Of a stretch of 64,000 bases of DNA, positions 21,645 to 33,080 are shown one piece after another. Position 1 is the first letter of the stretch. Every line of letters starts with the position of its first letter. Made by a program: the position numbers and the translations under genes. This DNA comes from Alitta virens (lineage: Eukaryota; Annelida; Polychaeta; Phyllodocida; Nereididae): contig OW028583.1 of assembly GCA_932294295.1 (NCBI GenBank), positions 3,359,501 to 3,423,500 on the forward strand, in the 5' to 3' direction. Below the pieces are notes generated by a model. That model was not told where the DNA came from, ran no database searches, and saw nothing but the letters and a program-made list of their open reading frames with translations.

Positions 21645-23110
21645 ATATCAGCGAGAATAATGTTCCGAGTCGGACTAATATTCTGAAGTTAGCATTGAAT
21701 TTTCAGATATGTGATGCCATGAAGCTCTGCATATATCATTGTCAGAATTGCTACGAATTTTAAAAATACACTAATGTTGTAATAAATAAAAATGATAAAT
21801 AAGACACCATATTAGTGAGAATAATGTCCCGAGTCAGAATAATATTCTGAAGTTAGCATTGAATTTTCAGATATGTGATGCCATGAAGCTCTGCATATAT
21901 CATTGTCAGAATTGCTACGAATTTTAAAAATACACTAATGTTGTAATAAATAAAAATGATAAATAAGACACCATATTAGTGAGAATAATGTCCCGAGTCA
22001 GAATAATATTCTGAAGTTAGCATTGAATTTTCAGATATGTGATGCCATGAAGCCCTGCATATATCATTGTCAGAATTGCTATGAATTTTAAAAATACACT
22101 AATGTTATAATAAATAAAAATGATAAATAAGACACCATATTAGTGATAATAATGTCCCGAGTCAGAATAATATTCTGAAGTTAGCACTGAATTTTCAGAT
22201 ATGTGATGCCATGAAGCCCTGCATATATCATTGTCAGAATTGCTATGAATTTTAAAAATACACTAATGTTATAATAAATCAAAATGATAAATAAGACACC
22301 ATATTAGTGAGAATAATGTCCCGAGTCAGAATAATATTCTGAAGTAAGCATTGAATTTTCAGATATGTGATGCCATGAAGCCCTGCATATATCATTGTCA
22401 GAATTGCTACGAATTTTAAAAATACATTATGTAATAATAAATAAAAATGATAAATAAGACACCATATTAGTGAGAATAATGTCCCGAGTCAGAATAGTAT
22501 TCTGAAGTAAGCATTGAATTTTCAGATATGTGATGCTATGAAGCCCCGCATATATATCATTGTCAGAATTGCTACGAATTTTAAAAATACATTATGTAAT
22601 AATAAATAAAAATGATAAATAAGACACCATATTAGTGATAATAATGTTCCGAGTCAGAATAATATTCTGAAGTAAGCATTGAATTTTCAGATATGTGATG
22701 CTATGAAGCCCTGCATATATCATTGTCAGAATTGCTACGAATTTTAAAAATACATTATGTAATAATAAATAAAAATGATAAATAAGACACCATATTAGTG
22801 ATAATAATGTTCCGAGTCAGAATAATATTCTGAAGTAAGCATTGAATTTTCAGATATGTGATGCTATGAAGCCCCGCATATATATCATTGTCAGAATTGC
22901 TACGAATTTTAAAAATACACTAATGTTATAATAAATAAAAATGATAAATAAGACACCATATTAGTGAGAATAATGTCCCGAGTCAGAATAATATTCTGAA
23001 GTAAGCATTGAATTTTCAGATATGTGATGCTATGAAGCCCCGCATATATATCATTGTCAGAATTGCTACGAATTTTAAAAATACAGTAATGTTATAATAA
23101 ATAAAAATAA
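21645..23110. repeat. 164-bp satellite, about 9 tandem copies
   Basis: The period is 164 bp (for example GTGAGAATAATGTCCCGAGT at 21815 and 21979). Units share GATATGTGATGC.ATGAAGCC, CAGAATTGCTA.GAATTTTA and GATAAATAAGACACCATATT and differ at few positions. No ORF is shared across units. It lies in the putative first intron of the L1-like gene. Confidence 0.95.
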
Positions 23111-23494
23111 GAAATAAATAAGCTCTAAATTTGCTTCTGGACTGAGGTTGGAGGAGCAAGTTATTGCCATTGTTTCTGAGATTTATTGTTTGGGTTAGAG
23201 TTAGTAAATATTTATTTATATTTAATTATAATATTTCTAGGCATATTACCTGTGATATCAAAGTTGCATTAAAACTATTTGGACATTTTTGATTTGACAC
23301 ATAAAACCTTTTGATGACTTGTAAATTACAATGATAAATGTATTTAACCCATGGCCAAAGACAGCTAATGACATTAGTATTTCAATGATCATAAAAAAAA
23401 ATATGACGCTGTCTGACTTAGTTTTTTTCAATAAGAGCTTGAATTTGCATAAGCATTTCAGTCATTTTTGGTTCGACTGTACATTTAAATCCGC

Positions 23495-23925
23495 CAGTTC
23501 CATTCTGGCCAGCTCTGCCAAAGGTCCCGGGTTTCGATCGCTAGCCCGGACACTCTTCATGAGCTGCATCCCAGCTGGATGTCGATCAGATTAGACGTTA
23601 AATTTGAGGTGCCTTGTACTCTGTGTCTATGTTGAGGAAAGTAAAAGACCCCACCCAGGGGGTAAATGTGGTGTAACATTGCGTGGACTCCGAGCAACAT
23701 AATCATCTCATCATTACATCAGCCTCTGGCCGCAGCTGGTCATATAAGCTGACTATAAGCTTCAGGCCCAGTAGCATTGAGACATTAAGACATGAATGAA
23801 TGAATGTATGGTGTGGACTCCAAGCAGCCTGATCATCTCATCATTACATCAGCCTCTGGCCGCAGCTGGTCATATAAGCTGACTATAAGCTTCAGACCCA
23901 GTAGCATTGAGACATTGACATAGTC
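23495..23925 (+). mobile_element. SINE family B with duplicated tail
   Basis: AAGGTCCCGGGTTTCGATCG, GCTGCATCCCAGCTGGATGT and GAGGTGCCTTGTACTC identify family B. The 3' part (GGCCGCAGCTGGTCATATAA, GCTTCAG.CCCAGTAGCATTG) is present twice (about 23680-23790 and 23808-23915). Confidence 0.85.
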
Positions 23926-24989
23926 ATTTAATTGCAAGTACGTACATGAATCAGCGGGTCAGCCATATTGTGCCAAGGGGTTATATACATACATCAGATC
24001 ATGCTAATAATAGGCAGCTGAATCACGCCAAATGTCACTGGGAATTTTGAAAAAAAAAAACAGGATTATGGTCTCCAAAGCTATGTATAAATTGTGTGTG
24101 GTTTTAATCACATGTCCTTTTTACCCTGGATCAAAGAAATTAGCACAGCCCACCAACCACACGACTATTTTTAATATCATTAAATAAAGCTAATCAACCT
24201 CAGATCAAAGTTTAAATGAAATAACGTTTTATACGTTTCCTTGATGCAGTACTATAAAAATAAAATTAATTATTTTGCTCATAATAAATTAACTAGATGC
24301 AGTACTACAAAAAAAAATAATCATTATTTAACTCATAATAATTAAACTAATATTATCACCAAGCCTGTAATAACTCAAATAACATGAACTTCAGTTTTAT
24401 ATACAATGACATGTAAGCATGTCTTCAATAACGTATGAATAATAATAAAACAACTTTTTCAAATTAAAAATATTACTAGAATCTATGATAAAGTCATGAC
24501 TAATAATTCCTATACAGCTGTCACGGAAATTACCAAAAAAATATTCAGTAGTCCATAAATGAATTAAACTGTATTTTTTGGCATATGCATCTATTGTTTT
24601 TAAACATTTGATTGGTTTATAATTTCACAATCGCAAAATAAATCGAAATATCATAAATAAACATGTAATTACGAAAACAGCTGACACTGTTTATTCCCAG
24701 TAAACATGACTATTTACAGGATTCTATTAACTTTCATGAGTCATGCTTTGTTATCACAAACCCCAGATTTTCTTATCTAGGGTTCTATTTGCTCCAGTAG
24801 CTATTTATAACCTAGGGGTCCAGGGAATAATAATATTAAAAGTCTCTAATCCACCTTTTATCCATTACTTTGGGACTTAGTCCAAAAAAAAAAAAAAAAA
24901 AAATGTTGTAGTTGTGTGTATGGTAAAATATTTGTTATGAAGTCAATTAAAGGGTAATATTATATTAGGGTAAGCATTAAGTTCATAAT
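23926..24989 (-). other. intron sequence, no gene seen
   Basis: AT-rich, with short A-runs (about 24050 and 24882-24902). No coding or structured element recognised. Confidence 0.5.
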
Positions 24990-25265
24990 GTACATAGGAA
25001 CCTCGCCATTAGGCCACCCCATTTGTATAATACTGATTTTAATAGCGAGGTGGTCTTAATAGAGAGGAGAAATTTAAATTTTAAGAATATACACTCGTGT
25101 CTAAACATGGGTTTTATTAATGATGTAATTTTAATATCGAGGTGGTCTTAATAGTGAGGTGGTCTTAGTGATAAGGTGGTCTTTATAGAGAGGTAAAATA
25201 CAATGGCAATACTAGAGTGAGGTGGTCTTAATAGTGATGTGGTCTTAATAGTGAGGTGGGCTAAC
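24990..25265. repeat. repeated GAGGTGGTCTTAATAG motif
   Basis: GAGGTGGTCTTAATAG-type 16-mers occur about six times, with inverted counterparts CCTCACTATTAAGA near 17540. Possibly termini of a decayed DNA transposon family. Confidence 0.6.
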
Positions 25266-25970
25266 GAAACATTTTTAACTGAAAAAATAAAATAAAAATC
25301 AGGGCAAATTTCTTGAAGCCTAATTCATAAAATTACATATTTTCAAATTGATATCAACCTGTATACATATAAGTTTGACTTTTATATATTCCCAAATCTC
25401 AGAAGTCTTGTAAGTAGGTCATCCAAATATGACAAAGTCGGGTGAGTAATAAAATTGTTTTACGAATTTCACATGTATTTTAATCAATATATAGCATCCC
25501 TGCATATATATATAATAGCCTCGGATATAGATATATTTTGAATGTATTTCAAATGATGCATATTTTGAAATGTGGGATGAGCAAATATAATTTTTGGCAT
25601 TCCAAATGAAAAAAAAGTAGAACTACAAAAACAAAATTTCTAAAAATTGCACTGACATTTTGAACGCGATCACACACAAATAGCATTGGAAAATTGCTTG
25701 TTTGCCAAAACATTATTTTGGCATATATTCTGGTGAAAATATGCGAAAATAATGTACAAAAAACTAATGTAGAGCAATGCACAAGTTTGGCAGTAACAAT
25801 GTTTAGCGTGAGCACAATCCGGTATTTTCTGTAGGTATATATCGTTATGCAAAATACTAGGCCCACAAACGGCTGTCTAGACATGTTTAAGCATGGATTA
25901 GAAGCCTAGCATGTAGTTAAAATGGCAATAAAACTCATTTGCATGTAATACTAAGCGAATTAATTCTCAC

Positions 25971-26021
25971 CTTCGGCTGATGTCAAGCTCCAAAGATAGA
26001 TACAGTGTGCCAATGTATAAC
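25971..26021 (-). CDS. candidate signal-peptide exon of the L1-like gene
   Basis: The minus strand reads TLAHCIYLWSLTSAEG, a short hydrophobic stretch with a plausible cleavage site after TSA. It ends in a phase-1 donor (GAAG|GTGAGA) that joins in frame to the Ig1 exon at 15304, giving TSAEVRLPPN. No ATG lies in this frame before an upstream stop, so a further 5' exon would be needed; a possible acceptor is at about 26022. The intron would be 10.7 kb. This is a phase-and-composition inference only. Confidence 0.35.
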
Positions 26022-26024
26022 CTA

Positions 26025-26979
26025 TACAGTTTCTATTGGGGCTAAATTAAAGCGTTGGTTTATGGTCATGCATGGCTGGTCAAGCAGAAATACTCAGAAT
26101 AGCATGGAGGACTCATTCAAGAAATATGTACAGATCCTTGTAGTGTGCTTACGGATGGTAGCGATTGGATTTCTCAATAAACGGTCATTTTACATATTCT
26201 TATAAGCTTAAGATTACGTATACATATAACTGTGTCATTTTAACACTTCGCAATGTGGCTAGATCGCTCATTTTCATCACACAAACACCTGCTATATGCG
26301 CTAGCTTCATCAGCATGCCGCTGGGTGATTCAGTTTCCATGGTAACTCACCTTTTTTATCAACAGCAGAAATCCATACACAGACTGGTCTAGTAATCACT
26401 CTTTAAAATCCAAAATTAGGCCCGAAATATCACAGGAATCCTGGTCTTCAATCCCAGTAGCCAAAAGTACGTTACTGTCCAGCCGAAGTAATCAATAAAA
26501 TGATGACTCTAGTTGTCTGCACCTGATGCAACAAGCCCAGACAGTCAGTCTAAATGGTATGTACAGTGAACAGTCTGCATATGAGCTCATTCGTATGTTT
26601 ACAGTGGGGATTCACCGTAATTCTGCACAGTGGGCGACCTTTTTTTCGACCACAATATTCATAGAATTGTGCTACTTTTGCCAACCAACTTCCCAATAAT
26701 CTCCAGTGAGTCAGACAATGTGGTGCAGACGTCAAACAGGGTTTTGCTTTCGAATTTAAAAAATGATGGATGATACGACTATAATTTAGATACCAATAAC
26801 TGTGTATTAAATTATGTGTAAATGTGTAATTATAGCTGATAATTGTGTGGTGAATTGGGCCTTATTATCTCATCACTACGTCTGCATCTACAATATGGCC
26901 ATATAAGCTGACTAAGCTTCAGACCAGCCTAGCTAGCATGAGTCAATCAAGAAAAAACAAAAGAAAGAGAGAAAGAAAC
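26025..26979. other. gene-poor spacer; possible 5' region of the L1-like gene
   Basis: If the signal-peptide exon at 25971 is real, the promoter should be upstream (higher coordinates) of it. A family B SINE tail is present at about 26860-26935. No start exon could be placed. Confidence 0.4.
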
Positions 26980-27550
26980 AAGCAAGCAAGAAAACAAACA
27001 AATGTGTGTTAAAAAAATTACTAAAAACAATAAGTATTTCTTTGTGTATAAAACTTCTTTTTGTTTTTTTGTTCTGTAACTTTCATTCATTTTTACTTAT
27101 TTATAACTTTTGCAAAATCAATTTTGTCTAAAAAATAAAATTAAAAAACAGAAAAAGAAATGCATTATCGCTTCTTTGTATCAAAGAAATCATAATATTA
27201 TTAAAAACAATAAAAAAATAAAAAAATAATTGATATTTTATATGAACAGTAATATGAGTATATTCTGTGTACTTAATTTTAATATATTTTTTCTGAAACC
27301 AACATGCATTATTGCTTGTATCATACAAATCATAATAATGCATGCATAAAGCAAAACAAAAGGTTTTACATTAACTAATATAGAGATTAAAAACAATAAA
27401 GAAGTAAAAAATTGATATTTTATATTAACATTAATATGAGTATATTCTATGTCATTAATTATAGTATAATTTATTGCATGGTTAATGAATATGTTTATAG
27501 TCAGGTTATCAACTGTCACTCATTTATAAAAATTCTGTATTCAGAATTGT

Positions 27551-27690
27551 ATGGCAGCTGTGTGGCCTAGTGGTTAAGGTATTGACCAGTAAGCATATTG
27601 GCCAGCTTTTCTGGGTCCCAGGTTTGATTTCCAGTCCAGACAACTATTCTTGAGCTACAGTTACTGGCCAGTCGATCGTACCACACTGCA
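27551..27690 (+). mobile_element. SINE family B head fragment
   Basis: GTGTGGCCTAGTGGTTAAGG (box A) followed by a degenerate box B (GGTTTGATTTCC). Its duplicate is at 48663-48802. Confidence 0.7.
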
Positions 27691-27973
27691 CGACCAAATT
27701 GACATATTTAAAGTTCGATGCCTGTACACTGTGTACAGTACATAACACTACCCCTGGTGGATTCCATCAGAACTATATACACAGTGCTCTTGGGTTAATC
27801 AGTGTAAAGATTTCGACAAAACACTTGCAGTTTTCAAGTAATTAGGTTTATTGCTATAATGACAATATTGAACAATAGCAATTTGATAATGCATTTGATT
27901 ATGGATATTCTAAGTACTTGTAATAATCTAACTGCTAACCCACCACCTTTAACACCATGCAGTGGTATATACA

Positions 27974-28304
27974 GTTAGTTTCATAAAATACGGTCGACTC
28001 TTGCTGTCTGTAGCGACCTGTACCCGGCTGTGGTCTAAACATGCTAAAGCCAGCTGCTTCTGTCCACTTCTATAGCTAATAATCGGTTTACATCTATTAC
28101 CAGATAAATATTAACCTTGGTAAATGTAAGAAATTAATCTAAATTAATCGACTTACATCTATCACCAGATAAATATAAACCTTGTAAATGTGTAAGAAAT
28201 TAATCTAATATATCATAAATATGTACTTTTAGATCCGGTTTTGAGTAGCCAGCTAGGACAGCTTTGTCTAGTTTCAATTTGGCGTGCTGTTTTAATAAAA
28301 CTAC
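27974..28304 (+). mobile_element. MITE family M2, left duplication
   Basis: GTTAGTTTCATAAAATACGG start and GTTTTAATAAAACTAC end. It has an internal duplication of ACATCTAT.ACCAGATAAATAT compared with the 4015 copy. Confidence 0.7.
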
Positions 28305-28589
28305 ACTGTACATCTCAGCTGGTTGTCTGATGTTAAATAGGAGGTGTCTCGTACTTGGTGACCATGCTGAGGCAAGTAAAAAAAGCCCATCCATAGGGTA
28401 AATGTGTAATGTTGACAATTATAGTAGGATCAAAATAAACGTCAGTTTGTTTCTTTTTTTCTTTTTTTTTTTCAAACAAAGCATGCAGCACAAATTATAC
28501 AGAAACACTGGAAGATTGAGATTAGATAAACTATGCACGTCATGGGTGTTTCCATCTACCGAAAGAATATAAATAAAAGAAGCTTCAAT

Positions 28590-28925
28590 ATAGGATTTTC
28601 ACGGAGGTTCTCTGTATTTCCACCAGGTGGCTAAAACAGAATAGGCCTACTGCAATTCTATCGGCTGAAAAGTTCCCACCCTTGGCTGTGATTGGCTGAA
28701 GCAAAGTGCATCCTAGCAGTAGTATTTTTAGTGCCTTTAAATGTATATTTGACACTTTATCATTTGGTTGATTTTGTTATTTTTCTGAGAAAGGTATATT
28801 TATGGAATTAGTTAGTAATTACCTACTGTGTCGGAAAAGCAAAATGAGTAATAAGAGGAGAGAGACTTATCATATGTCTTGCTGAATTCAGAGCTGTTCA
28901 GTGAAAAGACTCTAATTCTAGCTAA
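28590..28925 (+). repeat. R1 repeat with CTCF-like core
   Basis: TTTCCACCAGGTGGCTA near 28618, with a CCAAT box in reverse (GATTGGCTGA) 60-80 bp away; inverted copy at 14395-14730. Confidence 0.65.
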
Positions 28926-30439
28926 AGGTCACTATGAACACATTGGTAGAATTGAATTTCAACATTAATTTTATGAATGAAGAAAACAGAGTCAATCATT
29001 TCAAGTCTTTTTAGTAAATACAATCTTCTACAAACAAACTCAGAATATCTTACACCATTTTTTGTGACGAGTGAAGCCCATAACTACAACACATGCGGTA
29101 GTCAATAAACTTTAAAATTCCGACATCAGAAATTAACACAGTGGTCAATCAATCTTTCTCATATAATGTAAGACCTGGAATGACCTGCCTAGCAACATCA
29201 TGGGCCAAAGTTTAACAATAACTTCAAAGGTGCACTAAAACATCATGGTCTATGATATTCCGGGAACCATCTCATAGCACTTGTAAATATTATGCGCATA
29301 AAATTGTAGCCATCCAAGCTCATTCACTAATTACATCTCATAATACACTCTATGCAGCCATCTTGCCATCCATACGACCCCACTATAAACTTTGGTTGGT
29401 TACGTTTCTGGCGTTGCAACTCTTGTCCAACGTTTTGCCTATCATTATTTCGAAGATTCTAGACGTCTGATTGGCTGAAATGGTGATGACGGTCGACCAT
29501 TCCTGTCCAAATTGAGGTCAAATAAAAAAATATATTTATTGGAAATAGTGTAAACCGTGACCCATCGCGACCTAAAATTCAGGTAAACTTATCATAGTGC
29601 ACCCCACTAAATCTAAGCTTATTCAAGCTTTTGCGGGCTATCCTAGCACTAACACAACATAGTTGTTTACTTGTCATAATACAATTATACTCATAAATGA
29701 ATGTACATTATCTACTTTATCCTGTATATTTCATCCTATTTATTTATCTTTATTTATTTGCTCCTAACAAACCACGACTACAATACAAGAAACAGAAACA
29801 ATTCATATACAATAAAAGTTATCTAGGTCAAGCACCAAGTCTATGGTTACATGCAAATATAACATTAAAAAGTAAAACTAGTGTCAAAGCCTTTAAATAA
29901 AGCTTTAAAAAAGCAACTTTGCAATTGATATTAGTGTGTAATTATGCAATTTATGTCACTTCATTTATTTATTTATTATTATTATTTATTTTTTATCACT
30001 ATATGAATTTATTTCAAATATATTTAAATAGCCTCTTTTTCTTTTCATTTATAATGTAAAGGGTTGCACAATTTTACAGGTTTTTATTAGCTAGTGCACA
30101 TCCCCCACAGTATGCTTATATATATGTCTTTTATTGTTTATGTTATGTACTAACCGTATTGAACTATTACATACTGTGTACAAATATGAAATCTTAAATC
30201 TCTCCTTGCTTATGTTCTACTCCTATTATTTTATTTTATTTTACCATTCAACTGTATTCTTTGGTTCTGTTCTACTATCTTTGTTTTGTACATTAATGCA
30301 CTCTATACTCTGCTGAGTGTGCGAAATAAAGTAAATAAAAATAAATATAGACAACTTTAATTTAATTATTCAGTTCTAGTGTTGGGGTTAAATCTATTGG
30401 AAAACTTTTAGTCCATTTTGTGGTGTTACATGTATGCTA

Positions 30440-30530
30440 CACAGTAGCAGATTAAGGGGGGGGGGGTTTAGGAGGTTTAATTTGTCAACCCCCCTTGAAA
30501 AAAAATCTGGATCCACCCCTGCTACATGAA
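30440..30530. repeat. GGATCC/poly-G palindromic short element
   Basis: AGTAGCAGATTAAGGGG and CTGGATCCACCCCTGCTAC are imperfect inverted ends around a G-run and C-run. Duplicate at about 51550-51650. Confidence 0.6.
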
Positions 30531-30869
30531 AATACCCCATCGGAAATCGAATAATTATTTTGTTCTAAGTCATCTCATCATTACGTCTGTCACTGGCTGA
30601 TCGGACAGACTAACTTAACTGCACGACCAAATTGACATATTTAAGGCTGGATGCCTGTACACTGTATACAGCACATAACACTACCCCTGGTGGATTCTAC
30701 AGAACTAATCAGTGTAAAGATTTCGACAAAACACTTGCAGTTTTCAAGTAATTAAGTTTATTGCTATAATGACAATATTGAACAATAGCAATTTGATAAT
30801 GCATTTGTTCTAAGTACTTGTAATAATATAACTGCTAACCCACCACCTTTAACACCAGTGGTATATACA

Positions 30870-31137
30870 GTTAGTTTCATAAAATATGGTCGACTCTAGC
30901 TGTCTGTAGCGACCTGTACCGGGCTATGGTCTAAACATGCTAAAGCCAGCTGCTTCTGTCCACTTCTATAGCTAATAATCGGCTTACATCTATCACCAAA
31001 TACATTTATACCTTGGTAAATGTAAGAAATTAATCTAATATATCATAAATATTGTACTTTTAGATCCGATTTTGAGTAGCCAGCAATTACAGCTTTGTCT
31101 AGGTTCAATTTGATGGGCCGTTTTTAATGAAACTAAC
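30870..31137 (+). mobile_element. MITE family M2
   Basis: GTTAGTTTCATAAAATATGG to CCGTTTTTAATGAAACTAAC: both termini intact, 268 bp. Confidence 0.8.
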
Positions 31138-31551
31138 CGTATATCAATTAATATACATAATTTGAATATTTTATATGGGTTACACTGTCACAATATATAA
31201 TCGAGTCACCATGTACCAAAATTATTCAGACATTCAACTTGTAATATTTACCTTGTAACCATGCACAACGATCAATACAAAACCAGAACAATAGCTCACA
31301 TATTTGCCATCAATATTTAAATGATACAATGGAATATCTGGTGCCATATCAATCCCATAACAGTTTCAATTTGCACCAAATTCTCATGGTGTCTGAATAA
31401 TGTTCGATTAATCTGTACAATCATATAAGCAATTTTAAATCAAAGCAAATATATTAATTAGGCAAAATAATGTGATGTAAATAATTGGAATGTACTCATT
31501 TTGAGATTCTCCTGCAGGGGTATATGGTCCCATTATTTGTGCAACTTAATC

Positions 31552-31556
<5 letters not shown>

Positions 31557-31586
<30 letters not shown>
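31557..31586. repeat. (TA)n microsatellite
   Basis: About 15 TA units; shorter in the duplicate at about 52651-52675. Confidence 0.9.
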
Positions 31587-31589
<3 letters not shown>

Positions 31590-32580
31590 AGATAAAGTCA
31601 TAACCCTTTTGCCATACAAATTGTCAATTAGTAATTAAAATTGTGGAGTTACAACAAGACCCAAACAATAAATTTTTTTGAAAGTGATGATAGTGAAGTA
31701 ACTCAGATCAACATAGGAGCTATTTAAAGGTGTGTATAGAATGACTGCTTTAAGAACAGTTTATAATCTGAGAAGTTAATCAGTTTTATTACTTTCTTAA
31801 TCAAAATGTCTTTAATGTAATTAGTTCACTTCTTCTAAGTCAAGATATTTAAGCACTTTAATTATTAGATATCAATGATATTTAGGCACTTCAATTATTA
31901 GATAGCAATGCCATGGAGCTAATAATTCTCAACACTAGCAAAATATCCAAAATAATTAGGCAGAAAAGTTTTCAGTGTCTAGTTAGTGTTCTTCATGTTT
32001 ATCACATTTGTTTATCTTTAGTGTCTGAAGTTGAATTAATGGTACTTGACTCAAAAACGTTTGTCACATGCATGTGTCAAGTGTGTACATCTACTTGTGT
32101 AGACTTTAGCTAGCCAGAATCGACCTACATAGGAATTCTTGGAATTTGACATTTTTGATCCAGCTTTTTGCAATAAACACTTTAGCATACCTTATATTGT
32201 TGTTATGTACACGAGGACTGTTCTGTTTGCTATCGGCTCGCACTCAGATTTTACTGAAAAAGTTACTGGAAACATCGTTTTAAAGAGCATTATCAAATTC
32301 GCATTGGCTGCTTCAAGGGATTCGCTATTGTCACGCCCCCAACTGCATTCTGGGAGTATTAGTCACAAACTTCCACGCCCCTAGTGAATAAAAAATTTTA
32401 ATTTGAATTAGCTCTGTCCTGTCCATAGTTTCTTAAATTTGACAATTGAAATAGTTGAAATATCATTTCCAAATATTTTCAAATAATCACCAATTTATAA
32501 CGTTAACACAAAAGCTTATCAATGAAATGTGAATTCGGAAATGCAACAGAAATAAATTAAAATTGTAGGAAATCAACCAT

Positions 32581-32833
32581 ATCTGAGTGTAGCACTGGAA
32601 CCGCAGTCTCCTTCTCTGTAAAGCCTGCAGCATTTTTTTCATGGTTTGAGATTGGCAGAGGATAAGCAGGGCTATGATTGGTCATTGCGCATCGTGGTTT
32701 TTGAATGGTTGATTTGAACGACCCCCCTCTATTATCAGCCAATCAGACACCAGAGACAGTATCAGCCAATCAGACAAAAGGCAGGATCCTGACTAAAAGT
32801 CATGTGGAGGAAGGGACCAACTTAATCTGAGTG
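32581..32833. other. 244-bp presence/absence segment between 9-bp direct repeats
   Basis: ATCTGAGTG occurs at 32581 and 32825. The right duplication has one ATCTGAGTG and lacks the intervening 244 bp. The segment carries GATTGGCAGA, GATTGGTCA and two AGCCAATCAGAC boxes. It is either an insertion with a 9-bp duplication or a repeat-mediated deletion from the other copy. Confidence 0.75.
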
Positions 32834-32893
32834 CGACACAACAGAAAAGAGGTATGTCTAAACCTAGAGCAGGTGTATTTCGTGTGGCAAACG

Positions 32894-32899
32894 TTTATT
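32894..32899 (-). terminator. candidate polyadenylation signal of cGLR-A
   Basis: TTTATT on the plus strand is AATAAA on the minus strand, about 170 bp after the stop codon. The same hexamer is in the duplicate copy near 53700. Confidence 0.5.
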
Positions 32900-32947
32900 A
32901 AAAAGCTAGGTCCCACAGAAGGTCGAAATTGGACTTGTAACTAGACT

Positions 32948-33080
32948 TCGGCAAACGCTTGGCAGACAACTGGTTTCTGGTTAATTTGATTCTAATTGCT
33001 ATATTTCTTATCCGTGCATACTTTGGCAAACGTTAGGCAAACAACTGGTTTCTTGGTTAGTTTGATTCTAATTATTACTT
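32948..33080. repeat. 67-bp direct repeat at the 3' end of cGLR-A
   Basis: GGCAAACG, CAGACAACTGGTTTCTGGTT, AATTTGATTCTAATT and TTTCTTAT occur twice. The second unit runs into the stop-codon region of the last exon. The right duplication has an extra partial unit (53757-53925). Confidence 0.8.

Noticed and set aside
21645..23110. CRISPR-like array
   Set aside because: Eukaryotic context; the whole 164-bp unit repeats without unique spacers.
27128..31900. Several short ORFs conserved between the two duplication copies
   Set aside because: Identity reflects recent duplication of the DNA, not selection; composition is AT-driven and without motifs or splice context.
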